The notes beneath the pieces are model-generated. The model saw nothing but the letters and a program-made list of their open reading frames with translations. It was not told where the DNA came from and searched no databases. A stretch of DNA of 64,000 nt from NCBI RefSeq assembly GCF_023078275.1, contig NC_062983.1:15245001-15309000 (forward strand). Direction: 5' to 3'. Position numbers and translations under genes: made by a program. Position 1 is the first letter of the stretch, and every line of letters starts with the position of its first letter. This stretch comes from Leguminivora glycinivorella. Lineage: Eukaryota > Arthropoda > Insecta > Lepidoptera > Tortricidae. Positions 1 to 10,200 of this stretch are shown here, piece after piece.

Positions 1-1
1 C

Positions 2-3000
2 CCGGACTGCGAAACAACACAACACCGAGCTATATTCTACTTCAACAGTTTAAAAAAATCTGAAGATGAGTAAGTATTTAATGTTAGTTACCATTACCAG
101 ATAAATATGTGTAATATCATAGTTAAGGCAGGAAATAGTGGTCTCAGTTATGATAACATTGTTATCATTTTAAAATACTTTGCTTTTCACATGAATAACT
201 TTGAGACAAGACATACTCAAACATTGTTGCCTACATGTATAATTGAACTTCAATAGACATAAATGGAGAAAAAGTATTGAAGCAATTCTATTATTTGTAT
301 TTTCTAAATCATCATATCCTCCTTGCGTTATCCCAGCATTTGCCACGGCTCATGGGAGCCTGGGGTCCGCTTTGACAACTAATCCTAAGATTTGGCGTAG
401 GCACTATTTTTACGAAAGCGACTGCCATCTGACCTTCCAACCCGAAGGGTAACTAAGCCGTATTAGAGTTAGTCCGGTTTCCTCAAGATGTTTTCCTGCA
501 CCAAAAAGCGACTGGCAAATATCAAATGACATTTAGCACATAAGTTCCGAAAAGCTCATTGGTACAAGTCGAGGTTCGAACCCGTGAGCTCCAGATCGAA
601 AGTCGCACGCTCTTACCGCTAGGCCACCAGCGCTTTTGTATTTTCCAAATATTCTACTAAAATAATCTTTAAAACATTTCAGATTAATCTTATTGCCAGA
701 TGGCCGTCTCTTGCACATCATCCACCATGAACCAAGTGCTGACAGTGTGAAGGAAGACCCATTGATGAGGTTACAGGGGAGCATTGTTATTCCCAGCGAA
801 CAGCAACAAGCCTCTTACACTTATGTACAAAACAAATACTGCATGGATAAGGTGTGTTCCGAAAGAAGTAATTCAATTGAATCTATTCTATTGTGACTTG
901 TGAGACATATGAATATTTGAGCCCAGCTTAAAGTTATTTTGATTTTTAACTTGTGTTAAGAAATAGTAATTGTCTTCGGTTACCGCGATAGTTACTCATG
1001 AAATAAAACTATGGAAACGTATTATATCGCGTATAAACACATCGCGGATTCATTATACGCGATAAATCCGTTTCCATAGTTTTATTTCAAATAGTAATAT
1101 ATATTGGAGAAGATAGGCCCATGAGCATGACAGACCCCAATGAGCTAGAGGAGGCCTTTGCTCACGGAATTATGAGATATATTATACACTAATTCAGGAA
1201 AAAGAGGCTCAACAGATAAATAGATTATGTTTTATTTTTTTATTTAAAGTATCTACATCATTTAAAAAAATCATTCTAATTTCAGATACTCATGGCAAAC
1301 TCTACAAATACTGGAGAATATGCTTTAATATGCATACCGGATGTTAAAAACTGGACTGATGTGGACTTCATAATCAAGAAGATAGTCAATCCATTATTCC
1401 ATGCCGTCTCTATGACCCTGTACCTAATCGTGGCCATCATATACTTTGTACTTCCAACGCTGAGAGATTTAGCGGGGAATATTATAACAACGATAAATAT
1501 GTGCCTTATAGTTAGCCAAGCTGCGGACATGGTCAGGATATTTACTGAATTTAGCAATCATATCAGCTTCATGGTCACTGGTTAGTAAATAATTTAATAG
1601 CTACATACATACAAACATACAATCACTCCCCATAAAGGGGTAGGTAGCGCACATGAAACTACTAAAGTCTCAATAGCTATTATAATTTAAAACTAAACAA
1701 TTTTACTGGTCACCCTAGACTCCAAAGTTATTAGCTGGGATAAAATTTTAGTTTTCATTATAAAATTCCAGCAAAAATTTTAACAGAAGGACGTTTTCTG
1801 TCCTCGGGCCGGAAAGCGTCAAATTTCAGGCCGCTGCCCTAAATGGAGTAATCGCTTTCCTGCTCCATAAAACGAAAAATAATTAGCCATTAAATAAGAA
1901 AGATCACATGTTTTTTGACCTGGGCTCTGTCTCTTCTGACAATAGGCTACTTGCCTTCTAGTCAAATCAGCTTCTTTTTAAGAAGTGTCAAAACGAATTT
2001 GAACGACTTGCTAATATGGAATTAATATGAAGTCGAGGTGAGTGACGTCACGGTCAATTCACCTGACTTATTAAATAGAAATTGGATTTAAAAATAACTG
2101 TCTGATGCTTTATTTCGTGCATGTTCTAAAATATTTTATTTTAAGTTCCCTATTATGTAATTTACTATGTATTGCACATGAAGCATACGGCAGGTGTCAT
2201 TTTGTGAAAGCTATCTACATCAACATCTGTATATTACTACTACAAATATTATAAATGCGACAAAAACTCAGTCTGACTGTCTGTAACTTAGTAAGTTTGG
2301 TACAACAACAACAATTTCATTATTTATATTTTCAGATATTCTTTTATATATCAGTCTGTTGGGCGCATTCTTTTGGCTAAACAGCTTTGGATTCTACATC
2401 TGGAAGACTTTCAAGTGAGTAGCTATTTAACGATTGTTAATATAATTGATATATTCCTCAAATTAACATTTACAAGCAAGCTACATGTGTTTATGCATAA
2501 AATACTTAGAGCAAATTAAGACGGTGTGCGAATTTACTTACATTACAGACTATTTAGCCCGATCAAATATAGCAATGATCGAGCGTCTAAAGGGGTTCTA
2601 ACGCAGAAAAAAAAATGATTCTAAATTTTGGATGCTAGATCTTAATTATGAATCAAATTGCGCATGTATAATTGTATATGCGTGTATATTTAATTTAAGT
2701 ACTTTCTGAAATTTCAGATCCCGAAACGTATTCCTCCGAGTGACGGACGTCCGGAAATACTGTTACTACTCATCAGTAGTATGGTCAAGCGTGGTGCTGA
2801 TGGCAGTTATGGCTATCGGGGCACATTTCTTGCTCGACACGGGGAACAAGCTCAACCAGTTCTCATCTTCAGTTCTAGTGGATGATAAAGAACAAGAGAC
2901 TATCGGTGAGTGAACAAATTCAAAATGAGAAGACAGAATCCTAAGTGCGTTTTCACATTATCCGATCGGATATCGGATGTCGGAAGGATTTCAATAGAAA

Positions 3001-3917
3001 AAATCCAAGATGGCGCCTGTAATGTATGGGATATCGGTCCGACATCCGATATCGGATCGGATAATGTGAAAATGCACTAAGGATACAGAAACAAATGACG
3101 GCTGACTGCTATACTACTCGTCAGTGGTATGGTCTGGTGTGGCGATATTTATTACAATGACGAAAACCAAATAATAAATAATAAAATAAGAACATTATTT
3201 CTTTTTATGTTTTCAGGATGGCTTGGGATCGCTATATTCTTCACCCCGGTGGCATTCACAATAATTTTCAACATAATATTTTATGTTACAACTCTCAAAG
3301 TTATTAAAAGGATAAATATCTACGGGAGGATTCATTACAAACTTAAAGGATGGTAAGTATCATATTTAAGTTATCTCGGCTTTTTGTCACGGTGCATATG
3401 AGCCTAGCTAGCATCCTTTTGGAAACTAATTCCAAGACAGTGCAGGACTAGTTCTGACGAAAGCGACTGCCGACCCGACCTATGCATCAGTAGAGGAAAG
3501 TAGACTTGCACGGGAAGCATGGTCGCGCGATACACGATATCAGGCCGCACTATTAGTAAGTGCGATAGGGACGGCCAGATGTTTTATCATTTATCGTGCG
3601 ACCATGCTTCCCGTGCAGGTCTTACTAAATACTAATAATTGTTATTTTGTTACAGTTTCGACCTATTCCTCCAAATGTTCCTCATAATGACCATAGCCTG
3701 GCTCTTCCTGCTTCTATCCTGGCTCAACTTCAACGGCCTACTCTACGCACACGTGTTCGTTAACCTGATACAAGCCATACTAATATTCTACGTGTGTGTG
3801 GTGAGGCAAGCTCATGTCACCTTCTTGTTGAAGAAGAGTTGTTGCTACGCAGAGCCCGTGCCTACGGGGGAGTGGGGCGATGAGATGACGCATATGAATG
3901 GTAATTATAATTATTGA
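2..3917 (+). CDS. Methuselah-like class B GPCR, 3' seven exons (5' end outside window)
   Basis: Seven exons join in phase: 2-69, 683-851, 1286-1580, 2336-2414, 2718-2905, 3217-3352, 3656-3917 (398 codons plus stop). All introns are GT-AG. The first exons encode the end of a cysteine-containing ectodomain (motif LPDGRLLHI, then YVQNKYCMDK). Seven hydrophobic segments follow: TM1 and TM2 in exon 3, TM3 in exon 4, TM4 in exon 5 (YCYYSSVVWSSVVLMA), TM5 in exon 6, TM6 and TM7 in exon 7, then a short tail ending NGNYNY. Known for the family: Methuselah-like receptors are plasma-membrane, secretin-like GPCRs linked in insects to stress resistance and lifespan. Missing here are the signal peptide and most of the N-terminal ectodomain, left of the window. 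Intron 5 carries a MITE and a decayed copy of part of exon 5. The family call is firm; the subfamily number and ligand cannot be given. Confidence 0.87.
314..636 (-). mobile_element. tRNA-derived SINE, family B, copy 1
   Basis: Read on the minus strand it starts with a pol III A-box-like GGCCTAGCGGTAAG and a B-box GGTTCGAACC, continues with a body containing TGATATTTGCCAGTCGCTTTT, and ends in a (GATGA)-like tail. The same order of motifs occurs on the plus strand at 53501-53765. It lies in the first intron of the receptor gene seen here. A weaker remnant of its 3' half is visible around 3395-3480 (minus). Confidence 0.8.
1000..1088. repeat. palindromic MITE
   Basis: Inverted termini AAATAAAACTATGGAAACG (1001-1019) and its reverse complement (1069-1087) flank an AT-rich core with TATCGCG motifs. 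This hairpin type is common in lepidopteran introns. No coding sequence. Confidence 0.75.
1940..2060 (+). repeat. dispersed repeat, also at 28440-28570 (opposite strand)
   Basis: Shares AATAGGCTACTTGCCTTC, TCAAAACGAATTTGAACGA and TGGAATTAATATGAA with the reverse complement of 28440-28570. It lies in an intron of the receptor gene. Class unknown. Confidence 0.6.
2945..3077. mobile_element. PIF/Harbinger-like MITE, copy 1
   Basis: A 133-bp near-perfect hairpin with termini GTGCGTTTTCACATTATCCG, flanked on both sides by TAA (2942-2944 and 3078-3080). A 3-bp TWA target duplication is typical of PIF/Harbinger insertion. Related copies are at 24198-24329 (TTA duplication) and about 49494-49620 (decayed). 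Confidence 0.8.
3098..3150 (+). pseudogene. decayed copy of receptor exon 5 (TM4 region)
   Basis: The stretch resembles exon 5 at 2756-2804: both hold ACTG-TACTACTC-TCAGT-GTATGGTC-GTGG in the same order, with scattered substitutions and an indel. It lies downstream of exon 5 in the same intron and lacks the rest of the exon. It is probably a leftover of a partial tandem duplication. Confidence 0.55.
3500..3624. repeat. palindromic MITE
   Basis: Inverted arms beginning AGACTTGCACGGGAAGCATG, with the reverse complement ending at about 3624. It lies directly upstream of the last receptor exon; the arms reach to within about 35 bp of the 3654-3655 splice acceptor. Confidence 0.7.
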
Positions 3918-4603
3918 ATCTCCAAAGTGTAACAGAATCTGAGAAAAATAGTGTAAAATGACTAAAAATCGGAGAATGAAGGCGTTACTGCTGGTAGGTA
4001 AACATTATCAGTATTTTAATAGAAATGTTAATCTCATAATCTTAAAGTTTCTTATTAAAACTTCCTTTCTGTTTCTTTCGTTTTTCATAACGCTGTAAAA
4101 TCACTAAATTCTTTCTACTATACAATACAATAATCAAAATAGTTGCTTTGTTAAATTTAATTAATCAACTTTTTTATTATTTCCTTTTTTTATTATAAAT
4201 GGGCTTACTGTATTAAAATAAAAAAAAACACTTACAAAACAGACTAGCCAAAGGCAAAGACGTGGCCTACGATGGAGTGAGCTCGCCCTGAAGATGTTCA
4301 CTCTTGATTTGAAGGTTGCTGGGTTATATGAACTCGGAAATATAGCCGTCGGCAAGGAATTCCACTCCTAAACTATTAAAGTTTTATACCTAACAGCAGT
4401 AGCTACTTCTGAGATGGCATTGATTGCCGTTTTAACCAATTGGTTATGATTCTTACCTTAAGATAACGACTAAATTCTCACAATTAGATATGTAAGTTGG
4501 AGTAGACAAAATCTCAATAGAAATCACTATTGGCAGCTAACACAATTGTAATTAGTTTTAATGTAGATGTCAAATCGGGGAAATATTGCAAAGAGGCCAG
4601 GTC

Positions 4604-4770
4604 AGAAGTACTCGAAACCGACGAGCGTGTATGAGAAATGTTATGAAAGTGTGTGAAGCGAAAGTGGTTTGTCAGGATCGTAGTAAATGGAAATCCGTGA
4701 TCTCTGCCTACCCCTCTGGGAAACAGGCGTGATTGTATGTATGTATGTATGTATGTATGTAGATGTCAGA
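4604..4770 (+). mobile_element. LINE 3' end remnant with TATG tail
   Basis: One open frame reads EAKVVCQDRSKWKSVISAYP then SGKQA and a stop at 4730-4732. This is the typical C-terminus of a lepidopteran non-LTR retrotransposon. A (TATG)n tail follows. A second copy lies on the minus strand at 15695-15830. Confidence 0.65.
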
Positions 4771-5816
4771 ATCCGTATAAGCTAACTACAGACTTGGCAA
4801 AAAAAGTCTACTGTCCCATTATACGTCATGTTTTCATAGAAATATGACGGTTATAACGTTTTCACACTTTTGCTTGCTAAGTCGGGACAATGAGACACTA
4901 TTAGCGTCGGCGTCTAGTTAAACCCTGACCAGAAATAAGTGACTACCCGCCATGCTGCGGAATTTCATTACCACTATTTTCTTCATACTATTCTGAACTG
5001 TAACCACATACATCAGAATAACAGCCCTCCTGACAATAGTCATGTACATATTTCTGGTCAGGCTTCAACTCTACTGCTCGTGTGTTGTGCCAAGGAAAGG
5101 GCAAAGGAAATCACCCTTCATAGGGAATATTCCTTTTGTAAAAATTCCCATGTAAACCACATCATACCACATCATTTAGCACAACTGCAAAGGGGAACCA
5201 TTTTCCACAGAGATGACTAGACACCAGTGGCGGCTGGTGACAATTTCTGCTAGGCAACACCAAAGCAAAAAGAAACCTACCGTAACATTAGGTACTTTAC
5301 TAGTAATCAATTTTAGGCAAGCCGGTGGGAATCTGCTTGTATGGACCAGCCGCTGCTGCTAGACACCCTAAGACCCTAGTTAGGTTCTCTCCATGCTTTA
5401 ACGGATTCTATTAATCACTGTGATTATATGACCACTGAATTGACTGTTGTAAAATTAAGGACACTCTCATGACATGTATGTTCTATTTTTTAATTTGATA
5501 TGACAAAATTGACATGGTGCAGGCCTAGAATTATTGCATGTCTATTATTTATGTGCTCAAATACCATACTTAATTTGATGAATTTATGGACCAAATTGCA
5601 TTATTTAAGTTTATATGTATAATAACGAGTGCAAAGATTTCATTTGTATTTTAAGTGTGTATTTTATTTTAGACATTTTGTAACAATGGCCATACTGGTT
5701 ATCACAGGGTTACAACACTATCACAAAATAACCCCAAGTCATTACGCAGTTATATTACATTATAGGTGTACTAGTATGTACGTTACATTATAGGTGTACT
5801 AGTACGCTGTATGTGC

Positions 5817-5950
5817 GTACAGTCACCGGCATAAATATGTGACGATTTCTATACCTTGTCACATTAACGTCTTGTTTGAAATTTCATACGAAATTGTCAA
5901 ACGATTTAAAGCGACAAGGCACAGAAATCAATTTATGCCGGTGACTGTAC
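5817..5950. repeat. palindromic MITE with GTACAGTCACCGGCATAAAT ends
   Basis: The two ends are reverse complements for about 20 bp, and the inner arms remain complementary. A related element split by a SINE occurs at 21017-21408. Confidence 0.75.
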
Positions 5951-5953
5951 ATA

Positions 5954-6216
5954 CAGGGTGTAACAAAAATGGTGGTGATCCGTTTAAGGGCGTATTCAGT
6001 ATCATATTCTCATCAGGAAAAAGTAGGATAAAAATTTTTTTTCGCAAAAAATTTTTTATCTTTGTATGGAGATTCGACCGATTCGCGCGGCCCGGCTTAT
6101 ACAAAAGTTAAATTTTTTTAGCGAAAAAAAAATTTTCTTCTACTTTTTCCTGATAAGAATACGATACCTACTGAGTACGCCCTTAAACGGATCACCACCA
6201 TTTTTGTTACACTCTG
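5954..6216. repeat. palindromic MITE, 263 bp
   Basis: The left arm starts CAGGGTGTAACAAAAATGG and the right arm is its near-exact complement ending CTCTG. Arms are over 100 bp with poly-A/T blocks. It begins three bases after the end of the previous palindrome. Confidence 0.75.
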
Positions 6217-6974
6217 TATGTACTGCGAAATGTTCTTCGTATTTTTACGGAAATTCACAGACGTGTGATGCTATTTCAGTCAGTTTCAGTACTAGAAGTA
6301 CTAAGGTTGGTGGAACTAGCATGACAAATACGAACGTCGAACAGCCAATGTAAATATCGCTTTAAGCTAACACAGGCATAGTGTTATTTATTCATTAAAG
6401 TATTCATTTGTATATTCTATGTAATTATGATTAATTGCATATCAAATGTACTAACCTATCCTTACTATAATGGAGTAGTAAAACGAACTAACCGAAATTA
6501 AGACTGTATGTTCAAAATATTCCCTATTCTATAAATGTTAGCCTCGGAGGTAATTTTCAAGTCTGAATTAAGAATTGAGCCTAAAAATCCGTCCAATCGA
6601 GGCATCGAATAAACACCAATAGGTTAGTGAATTAATCAGCATTTCGCTCTCTGAAAGTAGAGTTTTGTAATTTTGATTTGACTTTACTTGTGAATTGTAT
6701 GGATAGAATATTCTTTTTATATGCATTGCTGCTGTATTACATTTACACTTTATTCAATAAATACTCTTAAATAATGATTGGTTTGATTTATTTTAATTTT
6801 AAATATTTCATCATTCTAAGTGTTGTTTTAGCAATGGAATTAGAGTAGTAATGGTGACATGTTGATATAATAACCACAACTTTCGAAAGATCTTACAGTT
6901 ACCTAAAAAGTTTCTAACAAGAAAGGGTAAGTATGTTTTTCGTAGGTTTGATTATCTTTATGTACTTAGGGTTT

Positions 6975-7065
6975 GGTGGCATTGGGGTAATTTCGAAAGT
7001 CGTCTAAATTCGAAAGTTACATAAAAATCACCATTATTTCTATCATATCAAGATTCCCTTTTCGA
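6975..7065. repeat. dispersed repeat shared with 51870-51960
   Basis: GGGGTAATTTCGAAAGTCGT, AAAAATCACCATTATTTC and ATCAAGATTCCC recur in inverse order on the other strand at 51870-51960. Class unknown. Confidence 0.6.
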
Positions 7066-7210
7066 AAATTACCCGAGCATTTCTGTGCTTCTAAATTACC
7101 CCAATGCATCCTACTTTGTATCCAGCCAAAATGTCAAGCGTCGAAAATTTGCTAGGTGTTATCGATCGAACGTGCAAAGTTTTTGACGTAATCTTACAAA
7201 CTAGACTCAC

Positions 7211-10200
7211 CTGTGAGAACAGCTGTCCTTCTGGTCTTCTAGCCAGCGGCGCGAGCTGGCAACGCACGACGAGGTGGCAGTCGTCCATGACCGTGTTGAA
7301 GAAGCGGCGAGTTGGCAACAGCGCCTCCAGGTCGATCATCAGCTCTAGGAACCGCTCGCAGTACCTGCGCCATGGATGTGGTTATTGATAATTGTAGTGC
7401 GTTATAATACGCCGTGTGTTTATTGAATTAAGTTAACTTTAAGGTTTAAGTTTTCTAACGTCTTAACTCTTACGGTTATCGAGTTATTAAAAAAATAAAA
7501 ATAATTACTGAACACGTGTGTGTGACAGCCTTTACCACTTCCTAATGTTATTTGTTTTGACATGTGCCGCCAATCACTTGACACTTGAATGATATTCTTA
7601 AGGGTCTCTCACACAAATTAATTCATTTATTAATTACTAGCTTTTACCCGCGGCTTCGCCCGCGTAATAAAAGTATTCATTAAGATTTTCATTTGGATCC
7701 TTAGGTTTCTCTGTAGGTATATTTATCTGCGATTATTTCGATTGCACATAATACTTTTGCTTGCAATGATTGTAGAAATATTACACATCGACCACAGCGT
7801 AGGTAATTCTATATACGCTGGGGAAACCTTTATAAACATCCCACATAGCCCGTATTTCGACACTATGATCGGTGGGTAAAAAGTACTTTTTTCTATTATC
7901 CCTTAAAAATTTTTAAATTTTGCTTATACTTATCGCAAACGTAATCTTCAAGCAAGCAAACAACGATCGTCTTAGAGCGTCATTGATTGTAAGAGACCGC
8001 CGATCGATTATCCGTATCCCTCTAACGATACCCATATTATCCGTATCCGTATCCGTATCGCTATCCCTATCCCTATCCGTTATCAAGATGTTCAATGATT
8101 TCTTATCAAGTGCTAAAATATAAAGTTTCATGGTTTTATCTTTTAAAATTAAGAAATCCCATACAAACTTTCAACCTCTTTTTCAACCCCTTCATCTCTT
8201 TTTTTCGAAATAAAAAGTAGCCTATGTTCTGTCTCAGGGTCTAAAGATTGTCTGTTCCAAATTTCATCAAAATCGGTTGCGTGGTTTAAGCGGGAAAGCG
8301 TAACAGACAGACAGACAGACAGACAGACAGAGTTACTTTCGCATTTATAATATTAGTATGGATGGATTATGTATGAAAACGAAGAAACAGTTTTTTTTTG
8401 CGAATCGTAAACTAGAACTTTCCTTTGCTAATCCGCGAATAGATAACGTGCAAGTCAATCAGTGCTAACCTGTTATAATTACTTGCGTATTTTTTACATG
8501 CAATTAATTTTCCCACCCTCCCACCGCAAAAATAAAAATAAATACGCAAATAAATATAACAACCCACCACCAAATATACAAAACTCGACACGTGTTTCGC
8601 CTCTCTACGAGGCATCCTCAAGAGCTGATGTTGACGGTCCGAAGTCCCGCAACTGACTGATCGTCCCCAGAATGGTCGGCCATATTTATACTTTGTCCAC
8701 CCCCTACCAAGCAAGTTAGATGGAAAAATTCGTAATAACGGCGATGACGCAACATTCAACTGCTCATTAAGGATTAACCCCTATTGTTGTACCTAATTAT
8801 CTCCAACTGTTCTAGAACCCCCAAACGCAGCCCTTTCTCACATACATGTAAAACATCAAAAGAATGATTCTCTGATACAGTATGGTCACTCTCTATCAAA
8901 TGCTTTGCAAAATTGGATCTCTCTGGATGGTTGTGCCTGTATGATGCCATATGCTCCTTATACCTAGTAGTGAAATTGCGGCCCGTTTGGCCCACGTACA
9001 CTTTGTTACAAACATCACAGCTCAACTTATAAACCCCAGATTTTTTCCCTTTCTCGATCCTATCTTTGCCGTTACAAAGCTTGGAGTGCAAAGTGTTATT
9101 TGTCCTAAAGGCCACAGGAATGCCGTTTGACTTCAAAATCTTATAAATGTCCTCTGACACTTTGCCAACATAAGTAATGCTCGCTTGACACCTCTTAACC
9201 GGTTCAGAAGGACGTGCCGCATACAACATATTGTTAACCATAACCATTCGCTTCTTTCTGATGATGCCATCAACGATTGATTTATCATAACCGTTCGAAA
9301 CTGCCAAGTGGTAAATATTGTCCAATTCGGCTCGATAGTGTTCTTCAGAAAGAGGCACAGACAACATCCTATGCACATAACAGTGAAAAGCGGCCAACCT
9401 ATGCTGCCAAGGGTGTGTAGAAGAAGCTGGTATAACTGTATCAGTATGTGTAGGCTTGCGGTAAATTTGAAATTGATGGCTATTATTAACTCTAGTAATG
9501 GTCAAATCTAGAAAATTCAATGACTTGTCTTGCTCTAGTTCCTTCTTAAACTTGATCTTTGGATGTTTACTATTAAGCCCAGTAACAAATTCATCCAGCA
9601 GGTCCATACTCCCCGTCCAACAAATAATCAAATCATCTACGTATCTGAAGTAATACAATATATTATCATTCCCTGCAATATGCTGGTTCTCAAAGTGGTC
9701 CATAAAGATATCCGCCATTAAAGGACTCAGTGGAGAACCCATGGCTAAACCATCACTTTGCAAATAATACTGTCCCCCGAATCTAAAATAATTATGTTTC
9801 ATACATATAGCAGTTAGATCTATCAACTCATCTACCTCCCCTGGATGTAAACGTTGCTTTTCAAAAAGGTCCCTTAGAATATCCAAAGTCTCCCCATACG
9901 GCACATTCGTAAACAAACTATCTACATCCAACGAAAGCAAGACAGCATTATCTGGAATAATAATATCTTTGATCTTTTCTATTAACTGCAAACTATTCCT
10001 CAAACAAAACTTCGGCCGGAACTGAGACTTTTCTCTAATAATGTGATTCAACCTCTTAGCTAGATTATAAGTTGGTGCACCCAAATATGAGACCACTGGA
10101 CGAACTGGAATGTTATCCTTATGAATCTTAGGTAGCCCATAAAGAATAGGAGCTCGTGGATTCATTGGCACAACCATGCTCTTCTGATTTTCAGTTTCAA

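Larger units (their letters stand above)
3918..7210. other. repeat-rich gap between the receptor gene and aqr exon 6; no gene seen
   Basis: It holds the receptor 3' UTR (end not located), a dispersed repeat at 4190-4375 that shares its start with 21469-21510, a LINE C-terminal remnant at 4604-4735, a repeat fragment at 5221-5360 and two adjacent palindromes at 5817-6216. The rest is AT-rich. No continuation of Aquarius was found on the minus strand. Confidence 0.6.

Noticed and set aside
4161..4355. Short protein-like frame MPTAIFPSSYNPATFKSRVN
   Set aside because: It lies in a dispersed repeat whose start is shared with 21469-21510.
7091..7388. Plus-strand frame of 94 codons
   Set aside because: Shadow of aqr exon 6 on the other strand.
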